This document shows positions 50,587-58,847 of a stretch of DNA of 64,000 nt, one piece after another. Both the position numbers and the translations under genes were made by a program. Numbering within the stretch: the stretch's first letter is position 1; the number at the start of each line of letters is the position of its first letter. The notes below the pieces were generated by a model. It saw nothing but the letters and a program-made list of their open reading frames with translations. It ran no database searches and was not told the origin of the DNA. The DNA is from Clostridia bacterium (GTDB lineage Bacteria > Bacillota > Clostridia > Oscillospirales > Acutalibacteraceae): assembly GCA_017623575.1 (NCBI GenBank), contig JAGAOS010000003.1, positions 1 to 64,000 on the forward strand, written 5' to 3'.

Positions 50587-52614
50587 ATGACAGAATTACG
50601 CATTGAAAAATTAACACTACCATCTGTGGACTTTAACGGAGTCAGCTCACTTCCTTCAATCAGTGAAAATTTAAGACTTTCCTTTATGCAAAACAAATTT
50701 GAGCTTGATGAGGATGATGGTCTGTTTGTTAACTACGGAATGGTTGATTATGCCTTTCCGTATAAAGCGCAGGATAATTACACCCGCACCCTTACCGAGC
50801 GTGAGCAGAACATAGTCGTTTTGGAAAACGAATTTCTCAAAGCTACTTTTTTTCCGCAATTCGGTGGCAAGCTTCACTCTCTTTTTGACAAAAAGGAGAA
50901 TAAAGACCTGCTATTTTCAAATAGCGTAGTTCGTCCCTGCCATCTTGGTGTTCGTAACGCCTGGATGAGTGGCGGAGTTGAATGGAACTGTGGCTATGTG
51001 GGTCATAACGCCTTCACCTGTGATATGATGCATACCGCTGTTACAAAGCTGGATGACGGAACTCCCGTTTTAAGGTTTTATCAGTTTGAGAGAATCCGCA
51101 AGGTAGTTTATCAAATGGACTTCTTCTTGCCCGAAGGCTCCAAGCTTCTGCTTGTACGAACCAAAATAATAAACCCCTCATTTGAGGTGGTTCCTATGTA
51201 TTGGTGGAGTAATATTGCTACGCCCGATGTTCAAGGAAACCGAGTTATAGTGCCCGTAAGCAATACCTATACGGCAAGAGATTCTCACCCCGTTAAAATA
51301 GCTGTGCCGGAATATAACGGTATAGATATAACCTATCCTGCAGATAATGTAATCTCCATTGATTATTTCTGGAACATACCTGAGGAGGAAAGAAAATTCA
51401 TCTGTCAGGTAGATAAAGACGGTTACGGTCTTGTTCAGACCTCAACAAAACGGCTTAAAGGAAGAAAGCTTTTTGTATGGGGCAACAATAAGGGCGGTGA
51501 CCGATGGAAGAATTTTCTCACCGCCGATTCTGAAAGCGGAAGTTACAATGAAATTCAAGCGGGTCTTGCCAAAACACAATACGAATGTTTACCTATGCCC
51601 CCAAAAACCGTTTGGGAATGGGTTGAGGCATACGGTGCTATCCATATGGATCCTGAAAAAGCCCACGGCTCGTGGGAGGAGGCAAAGCTTGACAGCGCTT
51701 GCCGCTTAAATGAGCTGATAAGCGAGGGTGAGCTTGAAGAAATTTTACGCTCAACCAAAAAAATGGCAAGCAGTCCTGCTGACAAAATGCTCTTCCGCTC
51801 AGACGGTTGGGGCGCGCTTGAGCAGGAAAGAAGAAGAGCTTGCTGTGAAGATTCAATGTGCGATTATCTTGATTTTGGAGATTTTTCCGTGGAACAGCAG
51901 CCTTGGCTCACTCTATTGCGTGACGGAACTGTAGGTTTACATAGTCCTGCAAATCCTCCCGTATCATATATGTATGGAGAGGAATGGACTAAGCTGTTAA
52001 AAGATGCCGTTGCGCATAAAGATGCAAACAACTGGTTTGCTTGGCTGCAGCTTGGTCTTAACACCTTTATCCAAAAGGATTATGAGCGTGCAGAAAAAAT
52101 GCTTGAAAAATCAATAGAAACAGAGGAATCCCCTTGGGCGCTTTATTCACTTGCAATATTAAATCGAGATCGCGGCGAGCATAATAAAGAGGTGGAGCTT
52201 ATGCTTCGCGCCTTTGCATTATGCCCCGACGACATTTCGCTTGCTAAAGAGGTTCTGCGCTCGCTTTATAACAACAAGAATTTTAAAGAACTGAGCCAAG
52301 TATATGAAGGTATGTCACAAAAACTCAGGGAAGAACCAAGATGTATGGTTTACTACGCTTTTGCCCTTTTAAATAACAATAACATATCTGCCGCAGAGAA
52401 AATTCTATATAAAGACGGCGGCATTTTGCTACCTGATATACGAGAGTGCGAAACAATAACCCTTGACCTTTGGCTTGCACTAGAAAAAAGGAAGGCCGAA
52501 GCAAGCGGCGAAAGCTTTGACGAAAAAAACATATCTCCCCCTACATTTGCAGATTTTCGTATGTTCTCCAATGCTGATTGGCTGAACGGCGGCGAAATAA
52601 TCAAAGAGCATTAA
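50587..52614 (+). CDS. DUF5107 carbohydrate-related protein with TPR repeats
   Basis: This 675-residue cytosolic protein has an N-terminal beta-supersandwich of the DUF5107 type (about 20-330; FFPQFGGKLHSLFDKKENKD, GGVEWNCGYVGH, MYWWSNIATPDVQGNRV). The fold resembles galactose mutarotases and glycosidase accessory domains. TPR-like helical repeats follow (about 480-620; WALYSLAILNRDRGEHNKEVE). No catalytic motif is certain. The gene forms a pair with the GH123-like gene 37 bases downstream, suggesting joint action on one glycan. Confidence 0.78.
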   Translation: MTELRIEKLTLPSVDFNGVSSLPSISENLRLSFMQNKFELDEDDGLFVNYGMVDYAFPYKAQDNYTRTLTEREQNIVVLENEFLKATFFPQFGGKLHSLFDKKENKDLLFSNSVVRPCHLGVRNAWMSGGVEWNCGYVGHNAFTCDMMHTAVTKLDDGTPVLRFYQFERIRKVVYQMDFFLPEGSKLLLVRTKIINPSFEVVPMYWWSNIATPDVQGNRVIVPVSNTYTARDSHPVKIAVPEYNGIDITYPADNVISIDYFWNIPEEERKFICQVDKDGYGLVQTSTKRLKGRKLFVWGNNKGGDRWKNFLTADSESGSYNEIQAGLAKTQYECLPMPPKTVWEWVEAYGAIHMDPEKAHGSWEEAKLDSACRLNELISEGELEEILRSTKKMASSPADKMLFRSDGWGALEQERRRACCEDSMCDYLDFGDFSVEQQPWLTLLRDGTVGLHSPANPPVSYMYGEEWTKLLKDAVAHKDANNWFAWLQLGLNTFIQKDYERAEKMLEKSIETEESPWALYSLAILNRDRGEHNKEVELMLRAFALCPDDISLAKEVLRSLYNNKNFKELSQVYEGMSQKLREEPRCMVYYAFALLNNNNISAAEKILYKDGGILLPDIRECETITLDLWLALEKRKAEASGESFDEKNISPPTFADFRMFSNADWLNGGEIIKEH

Positions 52615-52651
52615 AAATATTAAACTATATATCCAAAAAAGGAGAGTAACT

Positions 52652-54187
52652 ATGCGCTATACCTGTGTTGATACAGCTGAATTTTTATATCCTGATATAA
52701 CAGAATATCAAAGCGGAACAGATTCAATACGCCTTTTGACCCCCCGCGGCAGCTTTGCCTGCGCTCAAATTCTTTTTTCAGATATTTCAGCAGAATCATT
52801 AACTATAAATTTTGAGGGCTTTGAACCCGAGGTCTATGAAATGGTTCCGATTTTTGTGGAGGAAAACCATTTGCTTGATGAAAGCAATTCACATCCACAT
52901 ATTCCGGAACGCGCGGCGCCTTATTATGTTTATGACTGCTTAAAACCCGTTAAAAACAATGTTAAGGTTGGCGAAAACGGGGTTTGCGCAATTTATTTAT
53001 CAGAAAGAATTCCATATGATGCCGAAATTGGTGTTCGTTATGGCAAAATTACGGTTAATGATTTAGAAATTCCGGTAGAAATTGAAGTTAGCAGTGTTTC
53101 GGTACCCGATGAATCTTTGGTTATGATTCAAGGATATATTCGTGACTCTGTATGCAACTATCACGGTGTTGAATACGGCACAAATGCTTTTGAGGAGCTT
53201 GATACAAAATACCTTAAAATGTTAAGGCGAATGAGGCAAAATATGCTTTATTGCCCAGGTCCCAATGTAAAGGATTTAGGTAATAATCAATATGAAATTT
53301 CTTTTACAGATATGGAAATGTTTATTGATAAGGCAATGGCTTTGGGCTTTGAGCGTTTTAATTATGGTCTTGGCTTCCGCCGCAACTGGAGTGAATCTAC
53401 CATTTTAGTTAACGGTATGGAATCAATGAGCTTTGAGTGCTATTGCTATTTGGCAGAAATGCTTCCTGCTTTGGAAAACTTCCTTAAAGAAAAAGGTCTT
53501 ATAGATAAATTCTATCTTGGTGTGGCAGATGAGCCTAATGAAGCAAACGCCACAGAACATAGGGCTCTTAGCGGACTAATAAGAAAGTTTGCGCCGTCTA
53601 TAAAGCTTATGGATGCTATGCATTTTGGTCCTGTACACGGCTCGGTTGACATTTGGATTCTTTTAAGCGCCGAATATCAGGCAAATAAAGATATAATTGA
53701 TACTTACCGCAAATACGGAGATGAAATTTGGTACTATGATTGCAATAACCCCCGCGGCGGTAAACATATAAACAGATTTTTAGATTACGCTCTGCTTGCT
53801 ACCCGTTATCATTTCTGGGCGTCTTACCGTTATGACCTTAACGGCTACCTTCACTGGGCGGTTAATGGGTATCAGCCCGGTCAAAATCCCTTCACTGAGA
53901 GCTGTCCCGAGCATCGCAATGCCGATTTTGTATGTCACCTTCCTCCGGGAGATACACATATTATTTATCCCGGTGAAAATGAGCCTTGGATGTCGGTTCG
54001 CCTTGAAGCATATAGAGCAAGCGCTGAAGAATATGAGCTTTTAAAAGCCCTTTCAAAAACAGATAAGGAAAAAGCTGATGAAATTTGCTTCTCGGTATGC
54101 CGAGAATTTGATGATGTAGACTATAACCCTTATGCTTTCCGCGAAGCTCGCAATAAGCTTATAAGGGCACTCGAAAGTCAAAAATAA
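52652..54187 (+). CDS. DUF4091/GH123-like glycoside hydrolase
   Basis: This 511-residue protein has an N-terminal beta region (about 1-150). A barrel follows with FNYGLGFRRNW, the adjacent acidic pair in FYLGVADEPNEAN near residue 290, and HFWASYRYDLNGYLHWAVNGY near 388. The Asp-Glu pair and the Trp/Tyr-rich block match DUF4091, related to GH123 beta-N-acetylgalactosaminidases, which use substrate-assisted catalysis. There is no signal peptide. A GGAGAG site precedes the ATG. The substrate is unknown; host glycans with HexNAc are a fair guess. Confidence 0.78.
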   Translation: MRYTCVDTAEFLYPDITEYQSGTDSIRLLTPRGSFACAQILFSDISAESLTINFEGFEPEVYEMVPIFVEENHLLDESNSHPHIPERAAPYYVYDCLKPVKNNVKVGENGVCAIYLSERIPYDAEIGVRYGKITVNDLEIPVEIEVSSVSVPDESLVMIQGYIRDSVCNYHGVEYGTNAFEELDTKYLKMLRRMRQNMLYCPGPNVKDLGNNQYEISFTDMEMFIDKAMALGFERFNYGLGFRRNWSESTILVNGMESMSFECYCYLAEMLPALENFLKEKGLIDKFYLGVADEPNEANATEHRALSGLIRKFAPSIKLMDAMHFGPVHGSVDIWILLSAEYQANKDIIDTYRKYGDEIWYYDCNNPRGGKHINRFLDYALLATRYHFWASYRYDLNGYLHWAVNGYQPGQNPFTESCPEHRNADFVCHLPPGDTHIIYPGENEPWMSVRLEAYRASAEEYELLKALSKTDKEKADEICFSVCREFDDVDYNPYAFREARNKLIRALESQK

Positions 54188-54211
54188 CTATCTCTAAGGC
54201 TTTGCGTTTTT

Positions 54212-54375
54212 TATTACGAATAATTCAGTGGATGCGGGAACGCCAAGCGTTCTTTTATTACGAATAGGTTAGTGGATGCGGCGTAGCTTTTACCCCGCGT
54301 CCACCGGTCGCGGACCGGTTTTATTACGAATAGGTTTGTGGATGCGGCGTAGTCTTTACCCCGCGTCCATTTTAT
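54212..54375 (+). repeat. tandem units of the mosaic repeat
   Basis: Three head-to-tail units start with TATTACGAATA at 54212, 54256 and 54322. Each continues GTGGATGCGG, and two close with CCGCGTCCA(C), making hairpins. CGGTCGCGGACCGG lies between the second and third. The reverse complement occurs at 31521-31641. Open frames across this stretch are low-complexity and not credible. Confidence 0.8.
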
Positions 54376-54423
54376 TTGTGGTTATAAGGCGGTTTTTTAG
54401 CCTGTGCTTTGCCTTTTTAAAAC

Positions 54424-54706
54424 AACCCGATAAATTGTGGTTTATCGCACAGATTTGCGGTTTATAAGGCCGTCCCCGGACGGGGAAGGTGGATTTTGTG
54501 CGGCGAATAGCCGTGCAAAAGACGGAAGGGGAGAAAAACCATCACAAACCGCTCTATTAAAGGTTTTTTCTTGTAGGGGCGAGCATTGCTCGCCCGCATA
54601 AATAGCACAAACCTTTTTCGGGCGATTAATAATCGCCCCTACGGTAAAATTATAAATCTGTGCAATAAACAATAATTTATCTGTCTAATATATTTATAAA
54701 CAAAAA
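54424..54706 (+). repeat. mosaic dispersed repeat, copy 3
   Basis: It contains a GATAAATTGTGGTTTATC block and a GTCCCCGGACGG block (54424-54572). The 70-base GTAGGGGCGA...TCGCCCCTAC unit follows (54573-54642), then about 65 bases shared with copy 2. The first 215 or so bases are nearly identical, inverted, to 13948-14160. The whole 54188-54815 gap has no credible gene. Confidence 0.82.
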
Positions 54707-54735
54707 TACTGTTTTATTTGCACACAATTTTTGGC

Positions 54736-54764
54736 TTTTCAAAAGCTATTAAATATGATATAAT
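54736..54764 (+). promoter_or_regulatory. promoter of the greA-like gene
   Basis: -35 TTTTCA (54736-54741), a 17-base spacer, and -10 TATAAT (54759-54764), about 50 bases before the ATG. Confidence 0.6.
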
Positions 54765-54815
54765 AATATAAAAGCTTTTAATCAAAGTTCTATAAATAGT
54801 ATTGGGGGGAGCCAT

Positions 54816-55319
54816 ATGTATGATGAGCTTACCGAAATAGACATTAAAAAAATGAAGGAGGAGCTGGAGTACCGCATAACCAAGCTTCGTACCGAAATAT
54901 TAGAGGAAGTAAAGCTTACTCGCAGCTACGGTGACCTTTCAGAAAACGCCGAATACCACGCCGCCAAGCGTGAGCGAGGCAAAAACGAAAGCCGAATCCG
55001 CTTTTTGCGCAATATGATTAAAACAGCGGTTATTATTAAGGACAAAAGCTCTGCCGATACTATTGGTCTGTTTGATACCGTCACCTACTATATGGAGGAG
55101 GATGACTGCGACGAGCAGGTGAAAATCGTCACCACCCTCCGCCGCGACCCCTTTCAAAACATAATCAGCAAGGAATCCCCCTTAGGTAATGCCCTTATGG
55201 GTAAAAAGGTGGGAGACAGAGTCGCCGTTAAGGTAAGTGATGACTACACCTACTTTATTGTTATAAGAAAAATTGAAAAAGGGAAAGATGACGATTCTTT
55301 AGAAATAAGAAAATTTTAA
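54816..55319 (+). CDS. greA: transcription elongation factor GreA
   Basis: This 167-residue GreA/GreB-family protein rescues backtracked RNA polymerase by stimulating transcript cleavage. The N-terminal coiled coil (about 1-78) carries the tip motif YGDLSENAEYHAAKRE with the acidic residues needed for cleavage. The C-terminal FKBP-like domain ends with GKKVGDRVAVKV. The helix between residues 8 and 40 is shorter in Gly/Thr and more charged than in classical GreA, and SPLG replaces SPIG. A GGGGGGAG site precedes the ATG. It may be a second Gre paralogue. Confidence 0.88.
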   Translation: MYDELTEIDIKKMKEELEYRITKLRTEILEEVKLTRSYGDLSENAEYHAAKRERGKNESRIRFLRNMIKTAVIIKDKSSADTIGLFDTVTYYMEEDDCDEQVKIVTTLRRDPFQNIISKESPLGNALMGKKVGDRVAVKVSDDYTYFIVIRKIEKGKDDDSLEIRKF

Positions 55320-55334
55320 TTTGGGAGATATGTT

Positions 55335-55865
55335 ATGGATTTTTTAGAAATTGCAAAAGCGCGGCAGTCCTGCCGTAATTTTGACCCCGACCGTCCCGTA
55401 GAAAAAGAAAAGCTTGAAAAAATAATTGAGGCGGGAATTTTATCCCCCTCTGCCTGCAATGGTCAGCCCTATCACTTTACCGTTTGTGAGGGTGAGGCGG
55501 CTAAAAAGGTAGCAAAATGCACCACCGATATAGGCATAAATAAATTTGCTTATGATGTACCGGTTATGCTTGTAATTTCAGAGGAGCCTTACAGCAAAAT
55601 GGCGGCTATGGGGGCAAAGCTCAAACACAATGATTACCGCTCCATAGATATTGGCATTGCCGCCGCATACATTACGGCTGAGGCAACCGCACAGGGAGTG
55701 GAAAGCTGTATTTTAGGCTGGATAACCGATGAAAAAATCCGCGAAATCTGCGGTGTAAAAAATCCCGTAAGGCTTGTTATTGCCTTAGGCTATGCAAAAC
55801 CGGATGATAAATTCCGAAATAAAAAACGCAAATCTTTTGATGAGCTTGTAACATTTGTAAAATAA
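55335..55865 (+). CDS. nitroreductase-family flavoprotein
   Basis: This 176-residue FMN-dependent oxidoreductase has ARQSCRNFDPDRPV near the N-terminus, ILSPSACNGQPYHFTVC near residue 37, and GVESCILGWITDEKIR near 122. These match nitroreductases. The C-terminal ALGYAKPDDKFRNKKRKSFDELV is the usual family ending. The native substrate is unknown. It starts 15 bases after greA and ends 15 bases before the SGNH lipoprotein, so the three may share a transcript. Confidence 0.9.
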   Translation: MDFLEIAKARQSCRNFDPDRPVEKEKLEKIIEAGILSPSACNGQPYHFTVCEGEAAKKVAKCTTDIGINKFAYDVPVMLVISEEPYSKMAAMGAKLKHNDYRSIDIGIAAAYITAEATAQGVESCILGWITDEKIREICGVKNPVRLVIALGYAKPDDKFRNKKRKSFDELVTFVK

Positions 55866-55880
55866 AGGAGAACAATTATT

Positions 55881-57287
55881 ATGAAAAAAGTTTTATCAAT
55901 TCTGTTAGTGCTTGCCTTAACCCTTGTTACCGTTACGGCTTGCGGCTCAGATGAAACAGCTAAAACTTCATCCGAACAGGTTAACACCTCCCAAATCAGT
56001 TCAATTACCGCAACCTCATCTGAGGTATCCTCTAAGGAAACCTCAACAAGCGCCATAAAGGAAAGCTCCAGCAGTAAGAAAAAGCCCTCCTCAAAGCCTC
56101 AAGTTTCAAGCAAGGAGGAAGAGGTTGAATTAACACCGCTGGAAAAAATCTATTACGGTGTTGACCCCGACCTTTATACTCTGGGTCTTAAAAACAAGGG
56201 CGATACCTCCCGTATTGCCGCGCTTATGAAAAAGGCAGAAAAAGGCGGCAACTATAAAATTGCCGTTCTTGGTGGCTCCATAAGTCAGGGTGCAAGCGCA
56301 TCAAGTGTATATTCCAGCTATGGAAATCTTGTTTGTGAGTGGTGGGCAGGTGCCTTCCCCGAATCCAACTTTGAATTTGTAAATGCAGGCATAGGCTCAA
56401 CAAATCCTGAAATGGCCTGCTACCGTATTGAAGCCGACCTTCTTGCCTTTAAGCCCGATTTTGTGATAGTGGATTTTAATGTAAACACCTATCTTAATGA
56501 AGATGCTTACGATACATATTCCACCATTCTTTATAAAATTTTAAGTCAGAAAAATTCCCCCGCTGTAATGACAATTGATTTTACCAACTGCGACAAAACT
56601 CTTTATGCCACCGGAACATACAAAAAGCCATCAGTTTTTGACAATAAGCAGATTACTAAAGCAACCCTTGCATATAATATTCCTGCTGTAAGCTACGCTA
56701 AATATGTCTGGAATAAAATAGATGCCAAGATTTTAGCCTGGCGTCTTGGCGGCTATGAAAAGAAAAGCGGACTTTCAAGGGATGTAGGTGCCGACTACAT
56801 TCACCCCAACGATACAGGTCATATGGTAGCCGCAAACATAATCACCGCTTATCTCAAAAAAGTTAAAGATAATCTTTCCAAGGAATCCACCAAAATCACC
56901 GCTCCCAAAAAGCCTGAAAACTCAAGCTATATAAACCTTAAATATGTTACCAACACCGCAAATGGTGTTACCTTAAACGGTGGATTTAAAGCCCGTTCCA
57001 ACGAAACCGCCAGTACCCGCGGTTGGGATTATAATGCAACTGCAGAAGCCTCTTCCCTTACCATTCCCGTTCCCGCCAATAAGGCAATAAAGGTATTTAT
57101 GAAGTTTAACGATGGTTCAAGCGGTGAGATAAAAGTAACCGACGGGAAAACAACAGAAACCATTATTCCCGCAAATGCAAAGACTCCTACTCTTGTTGAT
57201 ATTGGTAAAATGGATGGTAAAATCACCCTTACCCCCAATATGCAGTCGGGCGGCTTCGTAATTTTCGGTATAGGTATTAAGAATTAA
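55881..57287 (+). CDS. SGNH/GDSL hydrolase lipoprotein
   Basis: This 468-residue lipoprotein has a signal peptide ending VTAC and a Ser/Thr/Lys-rich linker (about 25-85). An SGNH hydrolase domain follows, with GGSISQGASAS near residue 132 (catalytic Ser), NAGIGSTNPE (oxyanion Gly/Asn region) and DYIHPNDTGHMVA near 308 (Asp-x-x-His). The C-terminal 130 residues form a beta-sandwich. It probably removes acyl groups from extracellular glycans. The GGSIS form is a variant of GDSL with Gly for Asp. Confidence 0.87.
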   Translation: MKKVLSILLVLALTLVTVTACGSDETAKTSSEQVNTSQISSITATSSEVSSKETSTSAIKESSSSKKKPSSKPQVSSKEEEVELTPLEKIYYGVDPDLYTLGLKNKGDTSRIAALMKKAEKGGNYKIAVLGGSISQGASASSVYSSYGNLVCEWWAGAFPESNFEFVNAGIGSTNPEMACYRIEADLLAFKPDFVIVDFNVNTYLNEDAYDTYSTILYKILSQKNSPAVMTIDFTNCDKTLYATGTYKKPSVFDNKQITKATLAYNIPAVSYAKYVWNKIDAKILAWRLGGYEKKSGLSRDVGADYIHPNDTGHMVAANIITAYLKKVKDNLSKESTKITAPKKPENSSYINLKYVTNTANGVTLNGGFKARSNETASTRGWDYNATAEASSLTIPVPANKAIKVFMKFNDGSSGEIKVTDGKTTETIIPANAKTPTLVDIGKMDGKITLTPNMQSGGFVIFGIGIKN

Positions 57288-57297
57288 TAAAAAGTTC

Positions 57298-57326
57298 TTG
57301 ACAAAACAGCATATATACACTAAAAT
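57298..57326 (+). promoter_or_regulatory. promoter of glpP
   Basis: -35 TTGACA (57298-57303), a 17-base spacer, and -10 TAAAAT (57321-57326). Transcription should begin near 57333 and run straight into a leader terminator. Confidence 0.78.
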
Positions 57327-57347
57327 ATAACTATGCAGAGTATTGGA

Positions 57348-57397
57348 GATGCAGGGACCACGGGATAGGTGTGTCCACTGCATCTTTATTTGTTTTT
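57348..57397 (+). terminator. leader terminator before glpP (candidate antitermination target)
   Basis: GATGCAG-GGAC pairs with GTCC-A-CTGCATC, followed by TTTATTTGTTTTT, between the promoter and the start codon at 57414. GlpP proteins antiterminate such leaders when glycerol-3-phosphate is bound, so this is a likely autoregulatory site. Confidence 0.75.
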
Positions 57398-57413
57398 AGG
57401 GGAGGAAGATAAA

Positions 57414-57974
57414 TTGACCAAAGCAGAGCTTAATGACTGTTTAGAGCGCAGTCCCGTAATAGCATCCTTTCACGAAAAGGATTTTGAAAAGGGTCTTAAG
57501 GCTCCCTCCGAAATACTTTTTGATTTAAGGGCAAGTCTGCCCAAAGAGGCTGAGCGCATTAAAAAGGCTCACGAGGCGGGCAAAGCGATTTTTGTACATA
57601 TTGATTTAGCCGACGGTATTGGCAAGGATAAAACAGGCATTGAATATTTGGCATCCCTTGGGGTGGACGGAATAATCAGCACCCGAGGTCAGATGATTCG
57701 CTTTGCAAAGGAAGCAGGACTTCTTACCGTTCAACGGTTTTTCGCCTTGGATACTCAGGGGCTTGACAGTATTCACGAGCTTTTAGAGGTTTCTGCACCC
57801 GATTTAATTGAAATTATGCCGGGTGTTATCAGTAAGGTTATTGAGCGCTTTTCGGGTGGCTCAATCCCCGTTATTGCAGGCGGTCTTATTGAAACCAAGG
57901 CAGAGGTTACAGCCGCTCTTGCAAGCGGTGCGGCGGCAGTTTCTACAGGTATGCCAGAGCTTTGGTATATTTAA
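57414..57974 (+). CDS. glpP: glycerol-3-phosphate-responsive antiterminator GlpP
   Basis: This 186-residue protein of the GlpP family has HIDLADGIGKDKTGIEYL near residue 62, DGIISTRGQMIRFAKEAG near 83, LIEIMPGVISKVI near 129, and PVIAGGLIETKAEV near 149. GlpP binds glycerol-3-phosphate and lets RNA polymerase pass leader terminators of glp genes. I start at TTG 57414 with GGGGAGG upstream, since the longer frame begins inside the leader terminator. Genes for glycerol-3-phosphate oxidation follow, which supports the assignment. Confidence 0.88.
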   Translation: MTKAELNDCLERSPVIASFHEKDFEKGLKAPSEILFDLRASLPKEAERIKKAHEAGKAIFVHIDLADGIGKDKTGIEYLASLGVDGIISTRGQMIRFAKEAGLLTVQRFFALDTQGLDSIHELLEVSAPDLIEIMPGVISKVIERFSGGSIPVIAGGLIETKAEVTAALASGAAAVSTGMPELWYI

Positions 57975-58002
57975 ACTTTTAAAATAATATAATATAATAT
58001 AT

Positions 58003-58192
58003 TACCGTAGAGATTTGGAGAAACGGAAAAGCTAAGAATGGCATAAGCCTGCTGTTTTTGCTTTTGCGTTTCTTTTTTATTTAACAAAAATTTTAGGCAA
58101 GCAGGGCAGTAAAAGGCGGCGAAACCGTAATGGGTCAACTCTTGTCAGCCTGAGATTTACGAATGTTTTAACGAAGCAGAGGAGGATTAATT
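58003..58192 (+). promoter_or_regulatory. structured leader before mgtC
   Basis: A 14-base stem with one mismatch (58019-58032 with 58060-58073) is followed by six T, forming a terminator with a 27-base loop. A further 110 bases, rich in short pairings (CCTGCT with AGCAGG, and AATGGGTCAACTC), lead to a GGAGG ribosome-binding site. It may end glpP transcripts and/or control mgtC. The AATGGGTCAAC word also occurs in Mg2+-sensing M-box RNAs, but the conserved M-box 5' element is not seen. Confidence 0.4.
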
Positions 58193-58828
58193 ATGACCAT
58201 AGAACAAATAATTTTCAGACTTTTTTTAGCATTGCTTATAGGCGGGCTTATAGGTATTGAGCGCGGCAGGCATAATCGTGCGGCGGGTATGCGTACCCAT
58301 ATTTTGGTTTGCCTTGGCGCAACCTTGGCGGCAATGACGGGGATTTTCGCCCATACCGTTATACAAAACGGTGATGTTATGCGTCTTGCGGCACAGGTAA
58401 TATCGGGTGTGGGCTTTCTCGGCGCAGGTATGATAGTCCTTAAAGGTAGCACCGTAAAAGGTCTTACAACTGCGGCGGGCGTATGGACCACCGCCACCAT
58501 AGGCATTGCGTTGGGTTACGGTTTTTACCTTGGCGCAGGAATATGCGCGGCGTTTTTTCTTATATCCACCACACTTTTTGCACTTTTTGAAAAAAGAAAA
58601 CGCCATTCTGAAGAAATTTATCTGGAAATCAAAGATATGTCACTTCTTAACGAAACTCTTAATGAAATCTCAACCCTTTTTCCAAAACAGCCCGATTTTG
58701 AAATTGCGGCTCCCAAAAGCGGAAAACAGGGCAATGTGGGTATTATAATAAACACCGACAAACGCTATGCGGCAGATATAAAAAATATTATAGAAATAGA
58801 AAATGTTCTGTTTGCGGTAGAAGATTAG
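58193..58828 (+). CDS. MgtC/SapB-family membrane protein
   Basis: This 211-residue protein has an N-terminal membrane domain (about 1-130) with the family blocks LLIGGLIGIERGRHNRAAGMRTH, QVISGVGFLGAGMIVLKG and GLTTAAGVWTTATIGIALG. A cytosolic ACT-like tail follows (about 140-211). MgtC proteins are linked to Mg2+ limitation and acid stress, and often modulate rather than transport. Here it lies between glpP and the glpA-like operon, an unusual place. It may be part of that transcript. Confidence 0.87.
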   Translation: MTIEQIIFRLFLALLIGGLIGIERGRHNRAAGMRTHILVCLGATLAAMTGIFAHTVIQNGDVMRLAAQVISGVGFLGAGMIVLKGSTVKGLTTAAGVWTTATIGIALGYGFYLGAGICAAFFLISTTLFALFEKRKRHSEEIYLEIKDMSLLNETLNEISTLFPKQPDFEIAAPKSGKQGNVGIIINTDKRYAADIKNIIEIENVLFAVED

Positions 58829-58847
58829 GCAAAGGAGAAGTAAAAAA

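Noticed and set aside
54276..54467. 63-residue open frame across the tandem repeats
   Set aside because: It spans repeat units and has internal duplication at the DNA level only, with no ribosome-binding site.
58003..58192. Definite M-box riboswitch call
   Set aside because: Only the AATGGGTCAAC word matches. The conserved 5' M-box segment is absent and the terminator lies before rather than after the candidate aptamer. It is kept as a low-confidence leader only.
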